Below are positions 1 to 13,700 of a stretch of DNA of 64,000 nucleotides, piece by piece; within the stretch, counting starts at the first letter, position 1; each line of letters opens with the position of its first letter. The notes beneath the pieces are model-generated. The model made no database searches and was not told the origin of the DNA. It worked only from the letters and a program-made list of their open reading frames with translations. Where the stretch lies: contig CM069880.1 in assembly GCA_036172665.1 (NCBI GenBank), positions 5,024,501 through 5,088,500 on the forward strand. Reading direction: 5' to 3'. This stretch comes from Prosopocoilus inquinatus (taxonomy: Eukaryota > Arthropoda > Insecta > Coleoptera > Lucanidae). The position numbers and the translations under genes were made by a program.

Positions 1-1370
1 GATACATCACAGGAACAATGCCAATACGTGCTGTTTCGTTCAAAACTATTTCCAGCTTCTGCTGAGTCCGAAAACTTCGTATCTCACATCAGAGTTACTG
101 GAGTCCATCGTAACGTCAAATAACATGATAGATAAGTAAGGATCGATTAGATACATCACAGGAACAATGCCAATACGTGCTGTTTCGTTCAAAACTATTT
201 CCAGCTTCTGCTGAGTCCGAAAACTTCGTATCTCACATCAGAGTTACTGGAGTCCATCGTAACGTCAAATAACATGATAGATTAGTAAGGATCCATTAGA
301 TACATCACAGGAACAACGCTAATACGTATTGTTTCCTTCAAAACTATTTCCAGCTTACGCTGCGTCCGAAAACTTCGTATCTCACATCAGAGTTACTGGA
401 GTCCATCGTAACGTCAAATAACATGATAGATAAGTAAGGATCGGTTAGATACATCACAGGAATAACGCTAATACGTGTTGTTTCGTTCAAAACTATTTCC
501 AGCTTCCGCTGCGTCCGAAAACTTGGTATCTCACATCAGAGTTACTGGAGTCCATCGTAACGTCAAATAACAAGATAGATAAGTAAGGATCGATTAGATA
601 CATCACATGAATAACGCTAATACGTTTTGTTTCGTTCAAAACTATTTCCAGCTTCTGCTGAGTGCGAGAACTTCGTATCTCACATCTGAGTTACTGGAGT
701 CCGTTGAAACGTCAAATAACATATTAGATAAGTAAGGAACGATTAGATATATCACAGGAACAACGCTAATACGTGTTATTTCGTTCAAAACTATTTCCAG
801 CTTCCGCTGCGTCCGAAAACTTCGTTTCTCACATCAGAGTTACTGGAGTCCATCGTAACGTCAAGTAACGTGATAGAGAAGTAAGGATGGATTAGATACA
901 TCACAGGAATAACGCTAATACGTGTAGTTTCGTTCAAAACTATTTCCAGCTTCCGCTGAGTGCGAGAAATTCGTATCTCATATCTGAGTTACTGGAGTCC
1001 GTTGAAACGTCAAATAACATATTAGATAAGTAAGGAACGATTAGATACATCACAGGAACAACGCTAATACGTGTTATTTCGTTCAAAACTATTTCCAGAC
1101 TCCGCTGCGTCCGAAAACTTCGTCTCTCACATCAGAGTTACTGGAGTCCATCGTAACGTCAAACAACGTGATAGATAAGTAAGGATCGATTAGATACATC
1201 ACATGAACAACGCTAATACGTGTTGTTTCGTTCAAAACTATTTCCAGCTTCTGCTGAGTTCAAGAACTTCGTATCTCACATCAGAGTTACTGGAGTCCAT
1301 CGTAACGTCAAATAACATAGTAGATAAGTAAGGATCGATTAGATACATCACACGAACAACGCTAATACGT
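1..1370 (+). repeat. Satellite monomers, mixed subtypes, window-edge block
   Basis: About nine monomers mixing type A (ccatcgtaacg with atgatag) and type B (gtgcgag with ccgttgaaacg and atattag). The first two monomers are nearly identical to each other. I found no clear long-range partner elsewhere in the window. Nothing other than satellite is present. Confidence 0.7.
79..98. repeat. Conserved imperfect dyad in every monomer (representative copy)
   Basis: Gtatctcacatcagagttac pairs with its own reverse complement at 14 of 20 positions, with outer GTA-CTC and GAG-TAC arms around ATs. It is among the better-kept parts of the monomer, though many copies change the left arm (gtttctcac). The inversion junction at 56,424 falls just after the tctcac half of this dyad. 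A role as a protein site or hairpin former is only inferred. Confidence 0.5.
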
Positions 1371-4300
1371 GTTGTTTCGTTCAAAACTATTTCCAGCTTC
1401 CGCTGCGTCCGAAAACATCGTATCTCACATCAGAGTTACTGGAGTCCATCGTAACGTCAAATAACATGATAGATAAGGAAGGATCGATTAGATACATCAC
1501 AGGAATAACGCTAATACGTGTCGTTTCGTTCAAAACTATTTCCAGCTTCCGCTGCGTCCGAGAACTTCGTATCTCACATCAGAGTTACTGGAGTCCATCG
1601 TAACGTCAAATAACATGATAGATAAGTAAGGATCGATTAGATACATCACAGGAACAATGCCAATACGTGCAGTTCCTTTCAAAACTATTTCCAGCTTCTG
1701 CTGAGTGCGAGAACTTCGTATCTCACATCTGAGTTACTGGAGTCCGTTGAAACGTCAAATAACATAGTAGATAAGTAAGGATCGATTAGATACATCACAC
1801 GAACAACGCTAATACGTGTTGTTTCGTTCAAAACTATTTCCAGCTTCCGCTGCGTCCGAGAACTTCGTTTCTCTCATCAGAGTTACTGGAGTCCATCGTA
1901 ACGTCAAGTAACATGACAGATAAGTAAGGATCGATTAGATACATCACAGGAATAACGCTAATACGTGTCGTTTCGTTCAAAACTATTTCCAGCTTCTGCT
2001 GAGTGCGAGAACTTCGTATCTCACATCTGAGTTACTGGAGTCCGTTGAAACGTCAAATAACATATTAGATAAGTAAGGAACGATTAGATATATCACAGGA
2101 ACAACGCTAATACGTGTTATTTCGTTGAAAACTATTTCCAGCTTCCGCTGCGTCCGAAAACTTCGTTTCTCACATCAGAGTTACTGGAGTCCATCGTAAA
2201 GTCAAATAACTTGATAGATAAGTAAGGATCGATTAGATACATCACAGGAACAACGCTAATACGTGTTGTTTCGTTCAAAACTATTTCCAGCTTCTGCTGA
2301 GTTCGAGAACTTCGTATCTCACATCAGAGTTACTGGAGTCCATCGTAACGTCAAATAACATTGTAGATAAGTAAGGATCGATTAGATACATCACACGAAC
2401 AACGCTAATACGTGTTGTTTCGTTCAAAACTATTTCCAGCTTCCACTGCGTCCGAAAACTTCGTTTCTCACATCAGAGTTACTGGAGTCCGTTGAAACGT
2501 CAAATAACATATTAGATAAGTAAGCAACGATTAGATACATCACAGGAACAACGCTAATACGTGTTATTTCGTTCAAAACTATTTCCAGCTTCCGCTGGGT
2601 CCGAAAACTTCGTTTCTCACATCAGAGTTACTGGAGTCCATCGTAACGTCAAATAACGTGATAGATAAGTAAGGATCGATTAGATACATCACAGGAATAA
2701 CGCTAATACGTGTAGTTTCGTTCAAAACTATTTCCAGCTTCCGCTGCGTCCAAAAACTTCGTTTCTCACATCAGAGTTACTGGAGTCCATCGTAAAGTCA
2801 AATAACTTGATAGATAAGTAAGGATTGATTAGATACATCACAGGAACAATGCCAATACGTGTTGTTTCGTTCAAAACTATTTCCAGCTTCTGCTGAGTTC
2901 GAGAACTTCGTATCTCACATCAGAGTTACTGGAGTCCATCGTAACGTCAAATAACATAGTAGATAAGTAAGGATCGATTAGATACATCACACGAACAACG
3001 CTAATACGTGTTGTTTCGTTCAAAACTATTTCCAGCTTCCGCTGCGTCCGAAAACTTCGTTTCTCACATCAGAGTTACTGGAGTCCATCGTAACGTCAAA
3101 TAACGTGATAGATAAGTAAGGATCGATTAGATACATCACAGGAATAACGCTAATACGTGTTGTTTCGTTCAAAACTATTTCCAGCTTCCGCTGCGTCCAA
3201 AAACTTCGTATCTCACATCAAAGTTGCTGGAGTCCATCGTAACGTCAAATAACATGATAGATAAGTAAGGATCGATTAGATACATCACAGGAACAATGCC
3301 AATACGTGCTGTTTCGTTCAAAACTATTTCCAGCTTCTGCTGAGTGCGAGAACTTCGTATCTCACATCTGAGTTACTGGAGTCCATCGTAACGTCAAATA
3401 ACATAGTAGATAAGTAAGGATCGATTAGATACATCACACGAACAACGCTAATACGTGTTGTTTCGTTCAAAACTATTTCCAGCTTCTGCTGAGTGCGAGA
3501 ACTTCGTATCTCACATCTGAGTATCTGGAGTCCGTTGAAACGTCAAATAACATAGTAGATAAGTAAGGATCGATTAGATACATCACACGAGCAACGCTAA
3601 TACGTGTTGTTTCGTTCAAAACTATTTCCAGCTTCCGCTGCATCCGAAAACTTCGTTTCTCACATCAGAGTTACTGGAGTCCATCGTAACGTCAAATAAC
3701 ATGATAGATAAGTAAGGATCGATTAGATACATCACAGGAATAACGCTAATACGTGTTGTTTCGTTCAAAACTATTTCCAGCTTCTGCTGAGTGCGAGAAC
3801 TTCTTATCTCACATCTGAGTTACTGGAGTCCGTTGATCGTCAAATAACATATTAGATAAGTAAGGAACGATTAGATACATCACAGGAACAACGCTAATAC
3901 GTGTTATTTCGTTCAAAACTATTTCCAGCTTCCGCTGCGTCCGAAAACTTCGTTTCTCACATCAGAGTTACTGGAGTCCATCGTAACGTCAAATAACGTG
4001 ATAGATAAGTAAGGATCGATTAGATACATCACAGGAATAACGCTAATACGTGTAGTTTCGTTCAAAACTATTTCCAGCTTCCGCTGCGTCCAAAAACTTC
4101 GTATCTCACATCAGAGTTGCTGGAGTCCATCGTAACCTCAAATAACATGATAGATAAGTAAGGATCGATTAGATACATCACAGGAACAGTGCCAATACGT
4201 GTTGTTTCGTTCAAAACTATTTCCAGCTTCCGCTGAGTCCGAAAATTTCGCATCTCACATCAGAGTTACTGGAGTCCATCGTAACGTCAAATAACATGAT

Positions 4301-5192
4301 AGATAAGTAAGGATCGATTAGATACATCACAGGAATAACGCTAATACGTGTTGTTTCGTTCAAAACTATTTCCAGCTTCCGCTGCGTCCGAAAACTTCGT
4401 ATCTCACATCAGAGTTGCTGGAGTCCATCGTAACGTCAAATAACGTGATAGATAAGTAAGGATCGATTAGATACATCACAGGGATAACGCTAATACGTGT
4501 TGTTTCGTTCAAAACTATTTCCAGCTTCCGCTGCGTCCAAAAACTTCGTATCTCACATCAAAGTTGCTGGAGTCCATCGTAACGTCAAATAACATTATAG
4601 ATAAGTAAGGATCGATTAGATACATCACAGGAAAAATGCCAATACGTGCTGTTTCGTTCAAAACTATTTCCAGCTTCTGCTGAGTGCGAGAACTTCGTAT
4701 CTCACATCTGAGTTACTGGAGTCCGTTGAAACGTCAAATAACATAGTAGATAAGTAAGGATCGATTAGATACATCACACGAACAACGCTAATACGTGTTG
4801 TTTCGTTCAAAACTATTTCCAGCTTCCGCTGCATCCGAAAACTTCGTTTCTCACATCAGGAGTATATACTGGAGTATATCGTAACGTCAAATAACATGAT
4901 AGATAAGTAAGGATCGATTAGATACATCACAGGAATAACGCTAATACGTGTTGTTTCGTTCAAAACTATTTCCAGCTTCTGCTGAGTGCGAGAACTTCGT
5001 ATCTCACATCTGAGTTACTGGAGTCCGTTGAAACGTCAAATAACATATTAGATAATTAAGGAACGATTAGATATATCACAGGAACAACGCTAATACGTGT
5101 TATTTCGTTCAAAACTATTTCCAGCTTCCGCTGCGTCCGAAAACTTCGTTTCTCACATCAGAGTTACTGGAGTCCATCGTAACGTCAAATAA
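1370..5192 (+). repeat. Segment duplicated at 17.9-21.9 kb and again at 24.6-28.6 kb
   Basis: Marker variants align to the later block. Gaaaacatcg at 1,411 pairs with 17,937, and the gataaggaagg variant at 1,472 pairs with 17,998 (distance 16,526). The +4 bp palindromic variant at 4,857 pairs with 21,532 (distance 16,675). The change of distance by exactly 149 shows that the later block has one extra monomer, located near 18.72-18.87 kb. Homology stops near 5,193, where this copy keeps gtgatag but the later copy switches to gtaataaag. Confidence 0.85.
4857..4881 (+). repeat. +4 bp monomer variant with AGTATATACT palindrome, copy 1
   Basis: In place of the usual cagagttactggagtccatcg the sequence has caggagtatatactgg followed by agtatatcg, four bases longer. 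It contains the perfect 10 bp palindrome agtatatact and repeats the word ggagtatat. The same variant appears only at 21,532 and 28,233, which makes it a clean marker of block duplication. Confidence 0.9.
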
Positions 5193-8100
5193 CGTGATAG
5201 ATAAGTAAGGATCGATTAGACACAACACAGGAATAACGCTAATACGTGTTGTTTCGTTCAAAACTATTTCCAGCTTCCGCTGAGTCCGAAAATTTCGCAT
5301 CTCACATCAGAGTTACTGGAGTCCATCGTAACGTCAAATAACATGATAGATTAGTAAGGATCCATTAGATACATCACAGGAACAACGCTAATACGTATTG
5401 TTTCGTTCAAAACTATTTCCAGCTTACGCTGCGTCCGAAAACTTCGTATCTCACATCAGAGTTACTGGAGTCCATCGTAAGGTCAAATAACATGATAGAT
5501 AAGTAAGGATCGATTAGATACATCACAGGAATAACGCTAATACGTGTTGTTTCTTTCAAAACTATTTCCAGCTTCCGCTGAGTCCGAAAACTTCGTATCT
5601 CACATCAGAGTTACTGGAGTCCATCGTAACGTCAAATAACATGATAGATAAGTAAGGATCGATTAGATACATCACAGGAACAATGCTAACACGTGTTGTT
5701 TCGTTCAAAACTATTTCCAGCTTCTGCTGAGTGCGAGAACTTCGTATCTCACATCAGAGTTACTGGAGTTCGTTGGAATGTCAAATAACATATTAGATAA
5801 GTAAGGATCGATTAGATACATCACAGGAACAACGCTATTACGTGTTATTTCGTTCAAAACTATTTCCAGCTTCCGCTGCGTCCGAAAACTTCGTATCTCA
5901 CATCAGAATTACTGGAGTCCATCGTAACGTCAAATAACATGATAGATAAGTAAGGATCGATTAGATACATCACAGGAACAATGCTAATACGTGTTGTTTC
6001 GTTCAAAACTGTTTCCAGCTTCTGCTGAGTGCGAGAACTTCGTATCTCACATCAGAGTTACTTGAGTCCGTTGAAACGTCAAACAACATATTAGATAAGT
6101 AAGGATCGATTAGATACATCACAGGAACAACGTTAATACGTGTTATTTCCTTCAAAAGTATTTCCAGCTTCCGCTGCGTCCGAAAACTTCGTATATCACA
6201 TCAGAGTTACTGGAGTCCATCGTAACGTCAAATAACGTAATAAAGTAAGGATCGATTAGATACATCACAGGAATAATGCTAATACGTGTTGTTTCGTTCA
6301 AAACTATTTCCAGCTTCCGCTGCGTCCGAAAACTTCGTATCTCACATCAGAGTTACTGGAGTCCATCGTAACGTCAAGTAACATGATAGATAAGTAAGGA
6401 TCGATTAGATACATCACAGGAACAAGGCTAACACGTGTTGTTTCGTTCAAAACTATTTCCAGCTTCTGCTGAGTGCGAGAACTTCGTATCTCACATCAGA
6501 GTTACTGGAGTCCGTTGAAACGTCAAATAACATATTAGATAAGTAAGGATCGATTAGATACATCACAGGAACAACGCTAATACGTGTTATTTCGTTCAAA
6601 ACTATTTCCAGCTTCCGCTGCGTCCGAAAACTTCGTATCTCACATCAGAGTTACTGGAGTCCATCGTAACGTCAAATAACATGATAGATAAGTAAGGATC
6701 GAATAGATACATCACAGGAACAATGCTAATACGTGTTGTTTCGTTCAAAACTATTTCCAGCTTCTGCTGAGAGCGAGAACTTCGTATCTCACATCAGAGT
6801 TACTGGAGTTAGTTGAAACGTCAAATAACATATTAGATAAGTAAGGATCGATTAGATACATCACAGGAACAACGCTAATACGTGTTATTTCGTTCAAAAC
6901 TATTTCCAGCTTCCGCTGCGTCCGAAAACTTCGTATCTCACATCAGAGTTACTGGAGTCCATCGTAACGTCAAATAACATGATAGATAAGTAAGGATCGA
7001 TTAGATAAATCACAGGAATAACGCTAATACGTGTTGTTTCTTTCAAAACTATTTCCAGCTTCCGCTGCGTCCGAAAACTTCGTATCTCACATCAGAGTTA
7101 CTGGAGTCCATCGTAACGTCAAATAACATGATAGATAAGTAAGGATCGATTAGATACATCACAGGAACAATGCTAACACGTGTTGTTTCGTTCAAAACTA
7201 TTTCCAGCTTCTGCTGAGTGCGAGAACTTCGTATCTCACATCAGAGTTACTGGAGTTCGTTGGAATGTCAAATAACATATTAGATAAGTAAGGATCGATT
7301 AGATACATCACAGGAACAACGCTAATACGTGTTATTTCGTTCAAAACTATTTCCAGCTTCCGCTGCGTCCGAAAACTTCGTATCTCACATCAGAAATACT
7401 GGAGTCCATCGTAACGTCAAATAACATGATAGATAAGTAAGGATCGATTAGATACATCACAGGAACAATGCTAATACGTGTTGTTTCGTTCAAAACTATT
7501 TCCAGCTTCCGCTTGGTCCAAAAACTTCGTATCTCACATCAGAGTTGCTGGAGTCCATCGTAACCTCAAATAACATGATAGATAAGTAAGGATCGATTAG
7601 ATACATCACAGGAACAATGCCAATACGTGTTGTTTCGTTCAAAACTATTTCCAGCTTCCGCTGAGTCCGAAAATTTCGCATCTCACATCAGAGTTACTGG
7701 AGTCCATCGTAACGTCAAATAACATGATAGATTAGTAAGGATCCATTAGATACATCACAGGAACAACGCTAATACGTATTGTTTCGTTCAAAACTATTTC
7801 CAGCTTACGCTGCGTCCGAAAACTTCGTATCTCACATCAGAGTTACTGGAGTCCATCGTAAGGTCAAATAACATGATAGATAAGTAAGGATCGATTAGAT
7901 ACATCACAGGAATAACGCTAATACGTGTTGTTTCTTTCAAAACTATTTCCAGCTTCCGCTGAGTCCGAAAACTTCGTATCTCACATCAGAGTTACTGGAG
8001 TCCATCGTAACGTCAAATAACATGATAGATAAGTAAGGATCGATTAGATACATCACAGGAACAATGCTAACACGTGTTGTTTCGTTCAAAACTATTTCCA

Positions 8101-10740
8101 GCTTCTGCTGAGTGCGAGAACTTCGTATCTCACATCAGAGTTACTGGAGTTCGTTGGAATGTCAAATAACATATTAGATAAGTAAGGATCGATTAGATAC
8201 ATCACAGGAACAACGCTAATACGTGTTATTTCGTTCAAAACTATTTCCAGCTTCCGCTGCGTCCGAAAACTTCGTATCTCACATCAGAATTACTGGAGTC
8301 CATCGTAACGTCAAGTAACATGATAGATAAGTAAGGATCGATTAGATACATCACAGGAACAATGCTAATACGTGTTGTTTCGTTCAAAACTGTTTCCAGC
8401 TTCTGCTGAGTGCGAGAACTTCGTATCTCACATCAGAGTTACTTGAGTCCGTTGAAACGTCAAATAACATATTAGATAAGTAAGGATCGATTAGATACAT
8501 CACAGGAACAGCGTTAATACGTGTTATTTCCTTCAAAAGTATTTCCAGCTTCCGCTGCGTCCGAAAACTTCGTATATCACATCAGAGTTACTGGAGTCCA
8601 TCGTAACGTCAAATAACGTAATAAAGTAAGGATCGATTAGATACATCACAGGAATAGTGCTAATACGTGTTGTTTCGTTCAAAACTATTTCCAGCTTCTG
8701 CTGAGTGCGAGAACTTCGTATCTCACATCAGAGTTACTGGAGTCCGTTGAAACGTCAAATAACATATTAGATAAGTAAGGATCGATTAGATACATCACAG
8801 GAACAACGCTAATACGTGTTATTTCGTTCAAAACTATTTCCAGCTTCCGCTGCGTCCGAAAACTTCGTATCTCACATCAGAGTTACTGGAGTCCATCGTA
8901 ACGTCAAATAACATGATAGATAAGTAAGGATCGAATAGATACATCACAGGAACAATGCTAATACGTGTTGTTTCGTTCAAAACTATTTCCAGCTTCTGCT
9001 GAGAGCGAGAACTTCGTATCTCACATCAGAGTTACTGGAGTTAGTTGAAACGTCAAATAACATATTAGATAAGTAAGGATCGATTAGATACATCACAGGA
9101 ACAACGCTAATACGTGTTATTTCGTTCAAAACTATTTCCAGCTTCCGCTGCGTCCGAAAACTTCGTATCTCACATCAGAGTTACTGGAGTCCATCGTAAC
9201 GTCAAATAACATGATAGATAAGTAAGGATCGATTAGATACATCACAGGAATAACGCTAATACGTGTTGTTTCTTTCAAAACTATTTCCAGCTTCCGCTGC
9301 GTCCGAAAACTTCGTATCTCACATCAGAGTTACTGGAGTCCATCGCAACGTCAAATAACATGATAGATAAGTAAGGATCGATTAGATACATCACAGGAAC
9401 AATGCTAACACGTGTTGTTTCGTTCAAAACTATTTCCAGCTTCTGCTGAGTGCGAGAACTTCGTATCTCACATCAGAGTTACTGGAGTTCGTTGGAATGT
9501 CAAATAACATATTAGATAAGTAAGGATCGATTAGATACATCACAGGAACAACGCTAATACGTGTTATTTCGTTCAAAACTATTTCCAGCTTCCGCTGCGT
9601 CCGAAAACTTCGTATCTCACATCAGAATTACTGGAGTCCATCGTAACGTCAAATAACATGATAGATAAGTAAGGATCGATTAGATACATCACAGGAACAA
9701 TGCTAATACGTGTTGTTTCGTTCAAAACTGTTTCCAGCTTCTGCTGAGTGCGAGAACTTCGTATCTCACATCAGAGTTACTTGAGTCCGTTGAAACGTCA
9801 AACAACATATTAGATAAGTAAGGATCGATTAGATACATCACAGGAACAACGTTAATACGTGTTATTTCCTTCAAAAGTATTTCCAGCTTCCGCTGCGTCC
9901 GAAAACTTCGTATATCACATCAGAGTTACTGGAGTCCATCGTAACGTCAAATAACGTAATAAAGTAAGGATCGATTAGATACATCACAGGAATAATGCTA
10001 ATACGTGTTGTTTCGTTCAAAACTATTTCCAGCTTCCGCTGCGTCCGAAAACTTCGTATCTCACATCAGAGTTACTGGAGTCCATCGTAACGTCAAGTAA
10101 CATGATAGATAAGTAAGGATCGATTAGATACATCACAGGAACAAGGCTAACACGTGTTGTTTCGTTCAAAACTATTTCCAGCTTCTGCTGAGTGCGAGAA
10201 CTTCGTATCTCACATCAGAGTTACTGGAGTCCGTTGAAACGTCAAATAACATATTAGGTAAGTAAGGATCGATTAGATACATCACAGGAACAACGCTAAT
10301 ACGTGTTATTTCGTTCAAAACTATTTCCAGTTTCCGCTGCGTCCGAAAACTTCGTATCTCACATCAGAGTTACTGGAGTCCATCGTAACGTCAAATAACA
10401 TGATAGATAAGTAAGGATCGAATAGATACATCACAGGAACAATGCTAATACGTGTTGTTTCGTTCAAAACTATTTCCAGCTTCTGCTGAGAGCGAGAACT
10501 TCGTATCTCACATCAGAGTTACTGGAGTTAGTTGAAACGTCAAATAACATATTAGATAAGTAAGGATCGATTAGATACATCACAGGAACAACGCTAATAC
10601 GTGTTATTTCGTTCAAAACTATTTCCAGCTTCCGCTGCGTCCGAAAACTTCGTATCTCACATCAGAGATACTGGAGTCCATCGTAACGTCAAATAACATG
10701 ATAGATAAGTAAGGATCGAATAGATACATCACAGGAACAA
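5193..10740 (+). repeat. A/B alternating monomer block; 6.2-10.7 kb is copied at 28.5-33.2 kb
   Basis: Type A monomers (cgtccgaaaac, ccatcgtaacg, atgatag) and type B monomers (gtgcgag, ccgttgaaacg or cgttggaatg, atattag) often alternate, giving a local 298 bp dimer. The marker cgttggaatg lies at 5,771, 7,258, 8,152 and 9,490. From about 6.2 kb the block matches a later one: 7,258 pairs with 29,591 and 8,152 with 30,485 (both 22,333). After about 8.65 kb the distance becomes 22,482 (9,490 with 31,972; 10,253 with 32,735; 10,415 with 32,897), one monomer more. The -3 bp variant gtaataaag occurs at about 6,237, 8.6 kb and 9.95 kb. Confidence 0.85.
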
Positions 10741-13700
10741 TGCTAATACGTGTTGTTTCGTTCAAAACTATTTCCAGCTTCTGCTGAGTGCGAGAACTTC
10801 GTATCTCACATCAGAGATACTGGAGTCCGTTGAAACGTCAAATGACATATTAGATAAGTAAGGATCGATTAGATACATCACAGGAACAACGCTAATACGT
10901 GTTATTTCGTTCAAAACTATTTCCAGCTTACGCTGCGTCCGAAAACTTCGTATCTCACATCAGAGTTACTGGAGTCCATCGTAACGTCAAATAACGTGAT
11001 AGATAAGTAAGGATCGATTAGATACATCACAGGAATAACGCTAATACGTGTTGTTTCGTTCAAAACTATTTCCAGCTTCCGCTGCGTCCAAAAACTTCGT
11101 ATCTCACATCAAAGTTGCTGGAGTCCATCGTAATGTCAAATAACATGATAGATAAGTAAGGATCGATTAGATACATCACCGGAACAATGCCAATACGTGC
11201 TGTTTCGTTCAAAACTATTTCCAGCTTCTGCTGAGTGCGAGAACTTCGTATCTCACATCTGAGTCACTGGAGTCCGTTGAAACGTCAAATAACACAGTAG
11301 ATAAGTAAGAATCGATTAGATACATCACACGAACTACGCTAATACGTGTTGTTTCGTTCAAAACTATTTCCAGCTTCCGCTGCATCCGAAAACTTCGTTT
11401 CTCACATCAGAGTTACTGGAGTCCATCGTAAGGTCAAATAACATGATAGATAAGTAAGGATCGATTAGATACATCACAGGAATAACGCTAATACGTGTTG
11501 TTTCGTTCAAAACTATTTCCAGCTTCCGCTGCGTCCAAAAACTTCGTATCTCTCATCAGAGTTGCTGGAGTCCATCGTAACCTCAAATAACATGATAGAT
11601 AAGTAAGGATCGATTAGATACATCACAGGAACAATGCCAATACGTGTTGTTTCGTTCAAAACTATCTCCAGCTTCCGCTGAGTCCGAAAATTTCGCATCT
11701 CACATCAGAGTTACTGGAGTCCATCGTAACGTCAAATAACATGATAGATAAGTAAGGATCGATTAGATACATCACAGGAAAAACGCTAATACGTGTTATT
11801 TCGTTCAAAACCATTTCCAGTTTCCGCTGCGTCCGAAAACTTCGTATCTCACATCAGAGTTACTGGAGTCCATCGTAAGGTCAAATAACATGATAGATAA
11901 GTATGGATCGATTAGATACATCACAGGAATAACGCTAATACGTGTTGTTTCGTTCAAAACTATTTCCAGCTTCCGCTGCGTCCGAAAACTTCGTATCTCA
12001 CATCAGAGTTACTGGAGTCCATCGTAACGTCAAATAACATGATAGATAAGTAAGGATCGATTAGATACATCACAGGAACAATGCTAATACGTGTTGTTTC
12101 GTTCAAAACTATTTCCAGCTTCTGCTGAGTGCGAGAACATCGTATCTCACATCAGAGTTACTGGAGTCCGTTGGCACGTCAAATAACATATTAGATAAGT
12201 AAGCAACGATTAGATACATCACAGGAACAATGCTAATACGTGTTGTTTCGTTCAAAACTATTTCCAGCTTCTGCTGAGAGCGAGAACTTCGTATCTCACA
12301 TCAGAGTTACTGGAGTTAGTTGAAACGTCAAATAACATATTAGATAAGTAAGGATCGATTAGATACATCACAGGAACAACGCTAATACGTGTTATTTCGT
12401 TCAAAACTATTTCCAGCTTCCGCTGCGTCCGAAAACTTCGTATCTCACATCAGAGTTACTGGAGTCCATCGTAACGTCAAATAACATGATAGATAAGTAA
12501 GGATCGATTAGATACATCACAGGAATAACGCTAATACGTGTTGTTTCTTTCAAAACTATTTCCAGCTTCCGCTGCGTCCGAAAACTTCGTATCTCACATC
12601 AGAGTTACTGGAGTCCATCGCAACGTCAAATAACATGATAGATAAGTAAGGATCGATTAGATACATCACAGGAACAATGCTAACACGTGTTGTTTCGTTC
12701 AAAACTATTTCCAGCTTCTGCTGAGTGCGAGAACTTCGTATCTCACATCAGAGTTACTGGAGTTCGTTGGAATGTCAAATAACATATTAGATAAGTAAGG
12801 ATCGATTAGATACATCACAGGAACAACGCTAATACGTGTTATTTCGTTCAAAACTATTTCCAGCTTCCGCTGCGTCCGAAAACTTCGTATCTCACATCAG
12901 AATTACTGGAGTCCATCGTAACGTCAAATAACATGATAGATAAGTAAGGATCGATTAGATACATCACAGGAACAATGCTAATACGTGTTGTTTCGTTCAA
13001 AACTGTTTCCAGCTTCTGCTGAGTGCGAGAACTTCGTATCTCACATCAGAGTTACTTGAGTCCGTTGAAACGTCAAACAACATATTAGATAAGTAAGGAT
13101 CGATTAGATACATCACAGGAACAACGTTAATACGTGTTATTTCCTTCAAAAGTATTTCCAGCTTCCGCTGCGTCCGAAAACTTCGTATATCACATCAGAG
13201 TTACTGGAGTCCATCGTAACGTCAAATAACGTAATAAAGTAAGGATCGATTAGATACATCACAGGAATAATGCTAATACGTGTTGTTTCGTTCAAAACTA
13301 TTTCCAGCTTCCGCTGCGTCCGAAAACTTCGTATCTCACATCAGAGTTACTCTAGTCCATCGTAACGTCAAATAACATGATAGATAAGTAAGGATCGAAT
13401 AGATACATCACAGGAACAATGCTAATACGTGTTGTTTCGTTCAAAACTATTTCCAGCTTCTGCTGAGAGCGAGAACTTCGTATCTCACATCAGAGTTACT
13501 GGAGTTAGTTGAAACGTCAAATAACATATTAGATAAGTAAGGATCGATTAGATACATCACAGGAACAACGCTAATACGTGTTATTTCGTTCAAAACTATT
13601 TCCAGCTTCCGCTGCGTCCGAAAACTTCGTATCTCACATCAGAGTTACTGGAGTCCATCGTAACGTCAAATAACATGATAGATAAGTAAGGATCGAATAG

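Noticed and set aside
4862..4871. TATA-like promoter in the agtatatact variant
   Set aside because: It is present in only three duplicated monomers with no coding or RNA gene nearby; better explained as a local insertion variant.
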